Below, piece after piece: positions 1-7,352 of a stretch of DNA of 10,140 nucleotides. Numbering within the stretch: position 1 is the first letter of the stretch; each line of letters opens with the position of its first letter. The DNA is from an uncultured beta proteobacterium (GTDB lineage Bacteria; Pseudomonadota; Gammaproteobacteria; Burkholderiales; Burkholderiaceae_C), in assembly GCA_903870955.1 (NCBI GenBank), contig CAIQEX010000705.1:1-10140 (forward strand). The letters are read 5' to 3'. Both the position numbers and the translations under genes were made by a program. Below the pieces are notes generated by a model that did no database searches, was not told the origin of the DNA, and worked only from the letters and a program-made list of their open reading frames with translations.

Positions 1-132
1 CGGTTTACTCGCACCATCGACTTTGGGTACGTCGGATTTTGCGCAACTGGAAGTTGCGAAACTGGCATAGGCAACGAAAACTACAAACCCACGAATCAGA
101 CTCAAGCCAAACAGTCGCCATTCAAGCCGCAT
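1..132 (-). CDS. Partial secreted or lipoprotein-like protein (N-terminal 44 codons, runs off left edge)
   Basis: An open frame starts at an ATG (132-130) and continues without a stop to the window edge. The start is preceded on the minus strand by AAGGG with about 8 bases of spacing, a good ribosome binding site. The first 33 residues resemble an export signal: a basic start (MRLEWR), a hydrophobic core at about 7-26 interrupted by one Arg, then TSSC-AKSD, where Cys30 could be a weak lipobox cysteine (Thr at -3 is not ideal). Cleavage by signal peptidase I after SFA is the alternative. The gene begins 33 bases after the DUF1330 stop on the same strand, so the two are probably co-transcribed. 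A 7-bp inverted repeat with a 3-base loop (42-58) lies inside the coding sequence around Cys30. No function can be assigned from so short a piece. Confidence 0.5.
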   Translation of the reverse strand, partial: MRLEWRLFGLSLIRGFVVFVAYASFATSSCAKSDVPKVDGASKP

Positions 133-165
133 AGCGATGGCCCTTGCCGAGGCGATCACTTTTCG

Positions 166-471
166 TTAAACCGGTGCCGCGACACCTTCGACCAGAATCA
201 TGTTGAAGAACGAAGTCGCACCCGCACGCTTGGCTCGAGCCGCTCGATAGGTTTCACTGTCATACCAGGCCTTTGCCGCTTCATAGCTTGGGAACTTCAG
301 CATCGCCATGCGGGTGGGCTGCCAGTCGCCCTCCAGGGCTTCAAAGCGTCCACCACGAATGACATATTCGCCGCCCGCCGCTTTAACCGTTGCCGGTGCC
401 GCCTCCATGTATTGCTTGTATTGCTCCATGTCGGAAATCTGCATATCGACAATGATGTAGGCATCGGGCAT
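166..471 (-). CDS. DUF1330 family protein
   Basis: A complete 101-residue protein of the DUF1330 family, small cytoplasmic proteins with a dimeric ferredoxin-like (alpha-beta barrel) fold; their biochemical role is mostly unknown. Visible family features are the opening AYIIVDMQISD strand, the YKQYMEAAPATVKAAGGEYVIRGG segment (about 18-41), the EALEGDWQPTRMAMLKFPSYEAAKAWY core (about 44-70), and a Tyr/Arg-rich helix with a final hydrophobic strand (SFFNMILVEG). The length matches the usual 95-100 residues. The ATG at 471 has AGGA seven bases upstream. It lies 163 bases after the hybrid kinase stop and is followed closely by a putative secreted protein, so it may head its own small unit. The AT-rich leader (about 490-560) could hold a promoter, but no clear -35/-10 pair was found. 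Confidence 0.9.
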   Translation of the reverse strand: MPDAYIIVDMQISDMEQYKQYMEAAPATVKAAGGEYVIRGGRFEALEGDWQPTRMAMLKFPSYEAAKAWYDSETYRAARAKRAGATSFFNMILVEGVAAPV

Positions 472-577
472 AGCGTTTTCCTAAAGGTAATTTAAATATT
501 GCTGTGTTTCGATATCAGACAGGCAATGTCGACATTTATTTTCCGCACGTCAAGACAAATATACGGTCAACGAAGAA

Positions 578-593
578 AGTGTTTGGCAACACT
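578..593 (-). terminator. Possible weak intrinsic terminator after the hybrid kinase
   Basis: A perfect 6-bp inverted repeat (AGTGTT/AACACT) with a 4-base loop lies 41 bases after the kinase stop codon. On the minus strand it is followed by TTCTTCG, a short and interrupted T tract. The stem is short and AT-rich, so termination would be inefficient. It may instead be a chance dyad in the 163-base gap before the DUF1330 gene. Confidence 0.3.
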
Positions 594-634
594 GCGACGA
601 TGAAATTCTGTGCAGCAATAAAGGCCTTCAACCG

Positions 635-3454
635 TCAAGCTTGCAGTTTCCCGATGGCAACGCGTAACGCCTTGATGGATGCAGCAACCATCTCTGCCAA
701 CTCCGGCTCACGTGCCAGTGCTTCAGCGGGTTGGGTGGACTCCTTGCATACTCTTTCCAGGTCCAACGCGAGCAAGGACAACGGCATCACGCCCAGAGTC
801 GCAGCAGTTCCTTTTAGCGTGTGCATTTGGCGTATGGCATCGGAGAGTACCGATGCAGATAGGGCACGCCGGTATTCGGCCACCGCGCCCTCGAGTTCCT
901 CGATAAATTGCTGGGCAAGATCTATATATAAATCCGTCAGGCCATCGAGTTGCGATAAAGCCTTTTCCAGATCGACCTCTACCGGACCGTTATCGTTGGC
1001 ACCGCTTTTGGCCATCGGAGCCGCTGGCGCCGTGGGTGCGGTGGGTGCTGTAGGCGCAAGGACTGCCGGAGATTCCTGCGTCGTGCTGCTGGGCACCGGT
1101 TGAAAGCCGGTTTTTTGCAGCAACAAATTGATCAGGAAATTGAGGTCAAAGGGCTTGCCGATGTGGTCGGTCATGCCCGCTTCCAGACAGTCCTCGCGGT
1201 CACTGGCCATGGCATTGGCGGTCATGGCGATGATGGGGATGGTCTCCATTCCCATGTCTTTGCGGATCACGCGCGTGGCGGTAAAGCCGTCCATAACAGG
1301 CATTTGCACGTCCATCAGGATCGCATGAAAGGGGATTGCGTTGCGAGCCTGCGTCAACGCGGATACCGCCGCCAGGCCGTTGTCTGCCAACTGCACTTCA
1401 GCGCCTTCGGCTACCAGTAGTTCCCGCGCCACCTGCTGGTTGACCAGGTTGTCTTCCACCACCAGCAGACGCATGCCATTCAGGCGACGCTCCGATTTGG
1501 TGGCAACACGTTCTTTTCTTCGTAAGGTGTTGCGCCCGGCGCGGGCTTCAACGACGGCTTCGCGGATCATGGCGGCCGTCACGGGCTTGACCATAAACGC
1601 ATTCAGCGCCGCCTGCTCCTGGTGCGAGCGGTTCGCCAGGACCTGACGGTTATGCACCGTCAACATGATGCAGATCGGTTTACCAAATGCATCGCCCAAT
1701 TGGCGCATCCGGGCCATGGTTTCCCAGCCATCCAGATCCGGCATTTCCCAATCCACAAAGATCACCTGGTAGGCTGATTGCTGATTGCGCGCGCGCATCT
1801 CCACCCGCGCAATGGCCTCCAGACCACCGGCCACCGCGTCGACTTTCCAACCCAGCGAGCGCATCATGGACTGCAACAGTTCACGTGCCACCGGGTTGTC
1901 GTCGACCACCAGAACATCGAAAGACTCGGGCTCGGGCTCCGGGCCCGTCGCAGACGGCGCGGTATTGGCCGGGGCCTCGGCATGGGGCAGGGTTATTTCA
2001 AAGTAGAAATCACTGCCTTTGCCCAACGTGCTTTCAACCGCCAATTTGCCACCCATCAACTCCACCAAACGCTTGCAGATGGAGAGGCCCAGGCCGGTGC
2101 CACCGTAACGGCGTGTGGTGGAGGCTTCAGCCTGTGAAAAATCACTGAATATCTTGGCCTGGTTTTCTGGCGCAATACCGATGCCGCTGTCGCGCACGCC
2201 GATGAGTAGCCGGGTCGCATGGGCTTGGTGCTCCAGTGCACGCATGTGCACCACCACTTCGCCGGTCTGGGTGAACTTGAGCGCATTGCCTGACAAGTTG
2301 ATGAGGATCTGCTGCAAACGCAGGGCATCGCCCAGCAGCGACCGGGGTATGGTCGAGTCGATGTCGTATAGCAACTCGACCGACTTGTTGCCCAAATTTG
2401 AAGCCAGGATAACGGACAACTCGCGCAATATGCGTTCCGGGAAAAAAGGTTGCGGGTCCAGCTCGAGCTTGCCCGCTTCGATTTTCGAGAAGTCCAGAAT
2501 ATCGTTTAGCAGACCCAACAAAGATTGCGCTGCGCCCTCGGCCTTGTTGACATAGTCGAACTGGCGCTCGTTCAGTTCGGTCGCGTGCATCAGCTTGAGC
2601 ATGCCCAAAATGGCATTCATCGGCGTGCGGATCTCGTGACTCATATTGGCCAGAAATTGGCCTTTGCTGATCGTGGCTTGCTCGGCAATGTCACGCGCCT
2701 CCTGCAGGTACTCTTCATGCTGCACGCGCTCGGTAATGTTGCGGTAGCAAAACACCCGTCCAATGGCGCGCTCTCGATCCCGCGCCGGGTGCGACACGCA
2801 TTCCAAAACCCGGCCGTCGGCGAGATGCAGTTTCTCAAAGGTGTCACCACCCAAATCGAGCTTGAGATCAATCGCCTGACTGAGTGCCGTCGGCGTATCC
2901 GACAAGCCCGGGCTCTTCAGAAGAATGCCTTCGATATAGGCCACGATCCCATGGTCATCCCGATCCGCCAACAGGTGCTCCGGCAAGGCCATCAAATTCG
3001 AGAAGCGGCGGTTCATGTTGAGGATCGCGCCGTGGTTGTCCGTCAACAATATGCCGTCATCGGTGGCTTCCAGCGTGGCAGCCAGGTGCAAGCCCGTCAC
3101 ATCCACTTCGGGCGCAAAATTCTGCTTTCGCGCCGGTCGGGCGCGCAGTTGATAGAACTCCGGGTTGTCGCCTACGCGTTGCACAAATTTGCGGATTTCA
3201 AACACCGAGCCATCGCTGCGCTGATAGCTTCCCTGCGCCTCCACGCGTGTCGTGCTCGCGGCCACTTCGTCCCAGAAGAAGAGGTCCGACAGGGCACACT
3301 CAATGTCGCCGATAGGTTTGCCGATCAGCTCTGGCGCTTTGTAGCCGAGTTGTTTGTGCGCAGAACTGTTGGCGGCCACAATCACCAGCGACTGCACGTC
3401 CAGCAACATCAGGATTTCGCTGGAACCGTCCAGCATCAGGGCATCGATGTTCAT
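635..3454 (-). CDS. Soluble hybrid sensor histidine kinase, PAS-PAS-HisKA-HATPase-REC-REC-Hpt
   Basis: A 939-residue cytoplasmic phosphorelay kinase with no transmembrane segment. Domains in order: PAS 1 (about 8-105), PAS 2 (about 122-245), a linker helix, HisKA with H-box [12 protein letters not shown] (phospho-acceptor His273), HATPase_c (N-box Asn386/Asn390, G1 RDSGIGI at 421-427, G2 GGTGLGLS at 451-458), receiver 1 (acidic pair Asp518/519, phospho-acceptor Asp568, Thr599, Lys623), receiver 2 (Glu667/Asp668, Asp715, Thr745, Lys767), an Ala/Pro/Thr linker, and a C-terminal Hpt domain with His878 in [12 protein letters not shown]. All catalytic residues are present, so a full His-Asp-His relay is possible. 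The final target is not encoded here. The ATG overlaps the stop of the upstream HD-GYP gene as ATGA and has AGGA about 8 bases upstream, so translation is probably coupled. Signal and output are unknown. BarA-like kinases share the relay order but are membrane-bound. Confidence 0.95.
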   Translation of the reverse strand: MNIDALMLDGSSEILMLLDVQSLVIVAANSSAHKQLGYKAPELIGKPIGDIECALSDLFFWDEVAASTTRVEAQGSYQRSDGSVFEIRKFVQRVGDNPEFYQLRARPARKQNFAPEVDVTGLHLAATLEATDDGILLTDNHGAILNMNRRFSNLMALPEHLLADRDDHGIVAYIEGILLKSPGLSDTPTALSQAIDLKLDLGGDTFEKLHLADGRVLECVSHPARDRERAIGRVFCYRNITERVQHEEYLQEARDIAEQATISKGQFLANMSHEIRTPMNAILGMLKLMHATELNERQFDYVNKAEGAAQSLLGLLNDILDFSKIEAGKLELDPQPFFPERILRELSVILASNLGNKSVELLYDIDSTIPRSLLGDALRLQQILINLSGNALKFTQTGEVVVHMRALEHQAHATRLLIGVRDSGIGIAPENQAKIFSDFSQAEASTTRRYGGTGLGLSICKRLVELMGGKLAVESTLGKGSDFYFEITLPHAEAPANTAPSATGPEPEPESFDVLVVDDNPVARELLQSMMRSLGWKVDAVAGGLEAIARVEMRARNQQSAYQVIFVDWEMPDLDGWETMARMRQLGDAFGKPICIMLTVHNRQVLANRSHQEQAALNAFMVKPVTAAMIREAVVEARAGRNTLRRKERVATKSERRLNGMRLLVVEDNLVNQQVARELLVAEGAEVQLADNGLAAVSALTQARNAIPFHAILMDVQMPVMDGFTATRVIRKDMGMETIPIIAMTANAMASDREDCLEAGMTDHIGKPFDLNFLINLLLQKTGFQPVPSSTTQESPAVLAPTAPTAPTAPAAPMAKSGANDNGPVEVDLEKALSQLDGLTDLYIDLAQQFIEELEGAVAEYRRALSASVLSDAIRQMHTLKGTAATLGVMPLSLLALDLERVCKESTQPAEALAREPELAEMVAASIKALRVAIGKLQA
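1025..1054 (-). repeat. Short tandem 9-base coding repeat (Pro-Thr-Ala units) in kinase linker
   Basis: About three imperfect 9-base units encode [10 protein letters not shown] at residues 801-810 of the hybrid kinase, between receiver 2 and the Hpt domain. The segment is a flexible linker. In-frame units could change its length between strains without breaking the gene. Confidence 0.6.
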
Positions 3455-4773
3455 GCGGGGGATCCTGTGGGTGCGCTGTTGCCACCATCAAAGAAATAGG
3501 TGACCCGCTTGCGCGGATTCAGATAGGCAGCAATTTTGGGAGACAACAACGCCGGACGAATGGATTTGAGAATCTGCAAATCGGCTTCAACTTCCAGGTT
3601 GACCATGATGGCTTCCTCCTTCGGAACGGACTCGTCATACACCAGCACCCAAGGCCTGAGCGGCTTTTTGGGATTCACCGAAGTGACCACGGCAAAGGCC
3701 TCGTTGGAGAGTTGCACGACGGAGCCCGGTGGATGAACCCCCAGACTGCGGATCAGGGTTTGCAGTGCACGAAGATCAAATTTGGCCCGGCAGTGGGCGA
3801 ACATGTACGACAGCGCCTCATGCGGTGTCAGCGCCTTGGAAATTTCCACCGGATTGCACAGGTTGTCATAAAAGTTGACCAAGGAGACAACGCGTGCCAC
3901 GGGCGTCATGGCGTCCAGTTTGATGCCTTTGGGGTAGCCGCTGCCATCGGCGAACTCGTGGTGCTGCGCCAGCACCGAAAGCGCCATGGCGGAAAGCCCG
4001 ACACGCTTACCCGTGGTCAAACCCAATTCCACATGCGTCGCCCTGAAATTGCGCTCCGCCTTGGTCGATTCACTGGGCGGCTTTTTCACCACCCGATCAG
4101 GAATCTCAAGCAGGCCAATGTCATGCAACAACGCGCCCACACCCATTTCGCGCGCCTGTTCCTCGGTCAGCCCGATGTCCTTGGCCAGCATCATGGAAAG
4201 GATGGCCACGTTCAGGCTATGGAAGTAGACGTCCTCATTGCCGGCCTTTTCGCTCATGACGTGTAGCGTCGCCTCCGGGCTTTCCAGAAAGGCCTCCACC
4301 ATTTCGCCGACCAGCAGACCCATTTCTTCCAGCGTCTCTTTGGGACGCGAGAAGATGTTCTTGTTCATATTCCTGATGACGGTGGTGGCCTTGGAAAAGG
4401 CACGCTCGACCTTTTCCACGTTGTCACGCCTGCGCTGCACCATCTCCTGGCGCTGCCGCTTGATGACGATTTCCGGACTGGCGGTATCTGCAGGTTCGGA
4501 TTCAGTCACAGCCGCCGTGACGGTTTCTGGCTCAACCGCGGTGGCAGCTTGAATCGGTAGCGGTGGCCGGTCGCTGCGCAGCGGATCGTAGCGGTACTGC
4601 GCCAGCTTCAGTGAACGCAACTCCTGCAGTTGCTCGTGGTTGCGTACCTTGAAGCTGTTGAGCGTAAAAGAGTGCCTGAACCATGGCAGGTCCAGCATCA
4701 CAAAGGCACCGATGTAAAGCTGTTCAGAGGACAGGTATACCGCTCCAGCGTTTTCGGTAACGGGTGTCGTCAT
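3451..4773 (-). CDS. DUF3391-HD-GYP cyclic-di-GMP phosphodiesterase
   Basis: A 440-residue cytoplasmic protein expected to hydrolyse cyclic-di-GMP. The N-terminal DUF3391 domain (about 13-75) shows the characteristic SSEQLYIGAFVMLDLPW, FKVRN and RYDPLRSDRPPLP segments. An Ala/Glu/Thr-rich linker (about 75-105) and a charged helix lead into the HD-GYP domain (about 165-345). Its metal and catalytic motif residues are intact: His185, His217-Asp218 (LLHDIG), His247, His271-His272, the GYP signature DGSGYPKG at 276-283, and Asp303. There is no receiver or membrane domain. The chosen ATG at 4773 places DUF3391 near the N terminus as usual, but its ribosome binding site is weak. In-frame starts at 4851 (ATG) and 4860 (TTG, preceded by AGG) would add 26 or 29 residues of no recognised domain. 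The last base of the stop is shared in an ATGA overlap with the hybrid kinase, pointing to one operon and coupled translation. Confidence 0.93.
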   Translation of the reverse strand: MTTPVTENAGAVYLSSEQLYIGAFVMLDLPWFRHSFTLNSFKVRNHEQLQELRSLKLAQYRYDPLRSDRPPLPIQAATAVEPETVTAAVTESEPADTASPEIVIKRQRQEMVQRRRDNVEKVERAFSKATTVIRNMNKNIFSRPKETLEEMGLLVGEMVEAFLESPEATLHVMSEKAGNEDVYFHSLNVAILSMMLAKDIGLTEEQAREMGVGALLHDIGLLEIPDRVVKKPPSESTKAERNFRATHVELGLTTGKRVGLSAMALSVLAQHHEFADGSGYPKGIKLDAMTPVARVVSLVNFYDNLCNPVEISKALTPHEALSYMFAHCRAKFDLRALQTLIRSLGVHPPGSVVQLSNEAFAVVTSVNPKKPLRPWVLVYDESVPKEEAIMVNLEVEADLQILKSIRPALLSPKIAAYLNPRKRVTYFFDGGNSAPTGSPA

Positions 4774-4944
4774 TCCAGTCTGTACCTTGTAGTCGTGCGA
4801 TGCGGCTTGGTAGATATTTTGGGCGCAAATCGGTCGCCCGGCACACAGCATAAACGACAAATTCGACCTGGCTCAAATGGAGCCCGAATTCATCATTTGC
4901 CGGCCAAGCCTGCCGGGCCTCGCAAACCTCGGCTAAGCTGGCCC

Positions 4945-5523
4945 ATGCACCTCTTCACCAACGCCCTGCTGATCCGCTTCAACAAGCCCTATGGCGTGCT
5001 CAGCCAGTTCACCCCTGAAGGGCGCTGGAAGGGTCTCACAGACTTTATTGCGGTCCCAAATGTTTATGTAGCGGGGCGACTCGACGCCGATAGCGAGGGC
5101 CTGCTGCTGCTGACGGACGATGGCCGGCTGCAGGCGCACATTGCCGACCCCCGCTACAAAATGGAAAAGACCTATTGGGCCCAATTGGAGGGTTTGCCAG
5201 ACGAAGCGGCCCTGCAGGTCCTGCGCCAGGGCGTGCTACTCAACGACGGCATCACGCTGCCGGCGCGTGCCCGCGTAATGGAGCCGCCCCCGGCAGTCTG
5301 GGAACGCGTGCCGCCTATCCGCACACGCCAGTCCAAACCGACCAGCTGGATTGAATTGATCATTCGCGAAGGTCGCAACCGGCAGGTGCGCCGCATGACC
5401 GCCGCCGTCGGCTACCCCACCCTGCGGCTGATCCGGTCGGCGATTGGCCCCTACGCGCTGACCGACCTGACGTCGGGCAGTTGGCAGAAGCAGGATCTCA
5501 TTGCCTCGGTTGTGCCCGCTTGA
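4945..5523 (+). CDS. rluE: 23S rRNA pseudouridine(2457) synthase RluE
   Basis: A 192-residue member of the RsuA/RluB/E/F family that isomerises a uridine in 23S rRNA (U2457 in E. coli numbering). The catalytic motif GRLDADSEGLLLLT gives Asp47 as the catalytic aspartate. Other hallmarks are NKPYGVLSQFT near the N terminus, the YKMEKTYWAQLEG strand, the RluE-like PPIRTRQSKPTSW segment (124-135) and the EGRNRQVRRMTAAVGYPTLRLIR motif (142-164). No N-terminal S4 domain is present, which separates RluE from RsuA, RluB and RluF. The frame is open upstream to 4630, but that part lies inside the antisense HD-GYP gene and has no family similarity; the ATG at 4945 gives the normal length. No strong ribosome binding site is visible. 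The 3' end overlaps the convergent 125-residue gene by 26 bases. Likely a standalone housekeeping gene. Confidence 0.93.
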   Translation: MHLFTNALLIRFNKPYGVLSQFTPEGRWKGLTDFIAVPNVYVAGRLDADSEGLLLLTDDGRLQAHIADPRYKMEKTYWAQLEGLPDEAALQVLRQGVLLNDGITLPARARVMEPPPAVWERVPPIRTRQSKPTSWIELIIREGRNRQVRRMTAAVGYPTLRLIRSAIGPYALTDLTSGSWQKQDLIASVVPA

Positions 5524-5875
5524 CCAGCTTGCCGTGCGGCAACGTGGACAGGCGTTTGAACATGCTGCGGCAATATCCCTGGATAGCCAGGCACTTGTTG
5601 ATTTCGTCCACCGGCAGGGGGCCTGACACCACCACGATATCTTCGGCGCTGTCCCAGGCACCCGCAGCGCGCAGACGACGCCGGGTGTTGGTGGCCCAGG
5701 AGTGAATGCGCAACGGGCTGCCGTGTTCGTGCAGCGTGCCGGTGCTGCGGTCAAAGGCAATGGCCACAGCATCTGTCTTCAGACGCAGGCGGTGCTCACC
5801 GGTTACTTTACTGGCCGGTGTGCTCAGGTCATACAGATGGTAGTTGCCCTCTTTGAGCTGGTATTGCAATCCCAT
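5498..5875 (-). CDS. Hypothetical protein, 125 residues
   Basis: I do not recognise this protein. It has no signal peptide or membrane segment and is basic, especially at the C terminus (RSMFKRL, KLVKRAQPRQ). A central basic stretch NTRRRLRAAGAW (63-74) is followed by a hydrophobic strand DIVVVSG (79-85) and the segment PLPVDEINKCLAIQGYCRSMF with two cysteines. Nucleic-acid binding is conceivable but unproven. The ATG at 5875 has a very strong ribosome binding site, GAGGAG with 5 bases of spacing, which supports a real gene. That site lies within an inverted repeat (see 5876-5944). The gene follows the MFS transporter by 127 bases on the same strand and its 3' end overlaps rluE convergently by 26 bases. 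Its reading frame is distinct from that of rluE. Confidence 0.75.
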   Translation of the reverse strand: MGLQYQLKEGNYHLYDLSTPASKVTGEHRLRLKTDAVAIAFDRSTGTLHEHGSPLRIHSWATNTRRRLRAAGAWDSAEDIVVVSGPLPVDEINKCLAIQGYCRSMFKRLSTLPHGKLVKRAQPRQ

Positions 5876-5944
5876 GGAATCTCCTCGTTGCAGAGATTCT
5901 GATTTGCATCGCGCCGCGCTAAAGAGGGAACAGCGTGGAGATTC
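5876..5944 (-). promoter_or_regulatory. Leader inverted repeats able to hide the ribosome binding site of the 125-residue gene
   Basis: On the minus strand the segment overlapping the ribosome binding site (5884-5876, GGAGATTCC) is complementary to two upstream segments: GAATCTC at 5899-5893 (7 bp, 9-base loop) and GAATCTCC at 5944-5937 (8 bp). The two pairings are mutually exclusive and both cover the GGAG core just before the ATG. This is seen directly; a role in translational control is an inference. Three copies of one 7-mer in 69 bases is unlikely to be trivial in this GC-rich context, but no known riboswitch or thermometer class was recognised. Confidence 0.45.
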
Positions 5945-6002
5945 AGCGCTTTATTTCAGCTGCGACAGTATCAGCTTGCTTCGGATTGTTTTGGCCAAAG
6001 GC

Positions 6003-7286
6003 TCAACGCCCTGGATCGACCAGCGGCGGCGGCGGGTTGGTATGTTGAAAATCGGGGCGGCGCGGGTCCATTTGCAGCACCGCCTGTGAGCCGCTGCCCA
6101 TGACCACGTAGTCGGTCTTGTGGCTGCTCTTGGTGGGATGGAAGTACTTGGCAGGCGCAAACACCCAGACGCTGAGTGCCAGCAGGCTCAAGACGATGGC
6201 AAAGTAAAGCATCAGCGCCTCAGGCCCGAGCCAATCCATCACACCACCGGCCAGGGTCGGCCCCACCGTCGAGCCGATGCCATACATCAGCAGCAAGCCG
6301 CTACTCACCTCCAGAACCTTCTCGGAATCAATCAGGTCATTCACGTGGGCCACGCTTAAGCCATAGACCGTGAACGACAAGCCGCCATACACAATGCCCA
6401 AAACAATCAGCGAGCTTTCATATTCACGCGCCAGATAAAAACCCAGCGCGGCGACACCAGCACACAGGGCGCAGACCCAGAACAACACCCCACGTCGGTC
6501 GTACTTGTCCGACAAATGGCCCACGGGCCACTGAAACGCCGCACCGCCCAGAATGGTGGCCGCCATGAAGGTGGCGATGCCCCGTTCACTAAAGCCCACG
6601 CCTTGCCCGAATACATGGCCCAGGCTGTAAAAGGCACCCCCCAAAAGACCCGAGCCGATGGTGCCGATCACGCCGATCGGCGAGATGTAAAACAATTCCT
6701 TGAGCACAAAGCGCGGCGCTTCCATGGCCTCGGGCTCACTGACCGGGGTTAGCGTGATGGGAATCAGCGCGAATGAAAACAGGATGGAGGCCATGGCAAA
6801 AGGCACATAGCCAAAGCGGTCCCCGACCAGAATAAGCCACTGACCAGCGGCCATGGAAAGGCCACTGACCATCATGTATGCCGCAAACACTTTGCCGCGC
6901 TGCGCCGTGGTGGCCACCACGTTGAGCCAGCTTTCCACCACGATGTACAGGCCCACCAGGCAGACGCCGGTAATAAAACGCAGCACGCCCCAAGCCAGGG
7001 CGTTGGTCCACAGCGCGTGGAACATGGGCAGGGCGGAGACCAGCGAGGCCAATGTGGCGAAGGCACGGATATGGCCGACGCGGCGGATCATCTTCGGACA
7101 GGCGTAGGTGCCGTAGACAAAGCCGGCAAAGTAGGCCGACATCACCAAACCGGTAACCAGGCCCGAGAACTTGGCCGAGGCCGACTGCGCGCCAATGGCG
7201 GCAAACATCAGCCCGGTTGCCACGACCATCATGGACAGGCCGCTGAGCAGCGAGGCCAACGGAATCAGAAGCTTGTTGAGGCCCAT
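6003..7286 (-). CDS. MFS transporter, YcaD-like
   Basis: A 427-residue inner-membrane transporter with about 12 hydrophobic helices in two halves. The first runs about 7-182 and the second about 200-380, joined by a charged loop (SEPEAMEAPRF). Resemblance to E. coli YcaD is seen in the segment VVESWLNVVATTAQRGKVFAAYMMV (116-140) and in FQWPVGHLSDKYDRRGVL (251-268), the motif-A-like loop of the second half. The tail (about 381-427) is soluble, polar and ends in a proline run (NPPPPLVDPGR). The substrate is unknown; the methyltransferase gene directly upstream hints at a methylated amine or betaine. The start is the ATG at 7286, with AGGGA 4 bases upstream. A GTG at 7313 would lie inside the terminator hairpin and is rejected. 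An intrinsic terminator separates this gene from mttB, so expression depends on read-through or an unseen promoter. Confidence 0.9.
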   Translation of the reverse strand: MGLNKLLIPLASLLSGLSMMVVATGLMFAAIGAQSASAKFSGLVTGLVMSAYFAGFVYGTYACPKMIRRVGHIRAFATLASLVSALPMFHALWTNALAWGVLRFITGVCLVGLYIVVESWLNVVATTAQRGKVFAAYMMVSGLSMAAGQWLILVGDRFGYVPFAMASILFSFALIPITLTPVSEPEAMEAPRFVLKELFYISPIGVIGTIGSGLLGGAFYSLGHVFGQGVGFSERGIATFMAATILGGAAFQWPVGHLSDKYDRRGVLFWVCALCAGVAALGFYLAREYESSLIVLGIVYGGLSFTVYGLSVAHVNDLIDSEKVLEVSSGLLLMYGIGSTVGPTLAGGVMDWLGPEALMLYFAIVLSLLALSVWVFAPAKYFHPTKSSHKTDYVVMGSGSQAVLQMDPRRPDFQHTNPPPPLVDPGR

Positions 7287-7295
7287 ACCATCCCT

Positions 7296-7332
7296 GAAAT
7301 AATAAAGGCGCACTGCCCGATGGCCGTGCGCC
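7296..7332 (-). terminator. Intrinsic terminator after the mttB-like gene
   Basis: On the minus strand, 20 bases past the methyltransferase stop, a 7-bp perfect stem (GGCGCAC/GTGCGCC, 7332-7326 with 7313-7307) is extended, after one mismatch, by 3 GC pairs closing a 4-base loop. It is followed at once by TTTATTATTT (7306-7297). This is a classical rho-independent terminator for the mttB-like transcript. It ends directly before the transporter's AGGGA site, so it could also act as an attenuator that sets the methyltransferase/transporter ratio. Confidence 0.8.
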
Positions 7333-7352
7333 CCGCGATCTTAAGCGTGGAA

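Noticed and set aside
2525..3499. Plus-strand open frame of 324 codons opposite the hybrid kinase
   Set aside because: It lies antisense to well-supported PAS and HisKA coding sequence, encodes a His/Arg/Val-rich protein of no family, and is explained by codon bias in GC-rich DNA.
4899..4917. CCGGC/GCCGG inverted repeat between the HD-GYP gene and rluE
   Set aside because: A 5-bp GC dyad with a 7-base loop is expected by chance in this composition and has no T tract.
4630..4944. N-terminal extension of rluE in the same open frame
   Set aside because: Most of it lies opposite the HD-GYP gene and has no similarity to RluE; the ATG at 4945 gives the normal family start.
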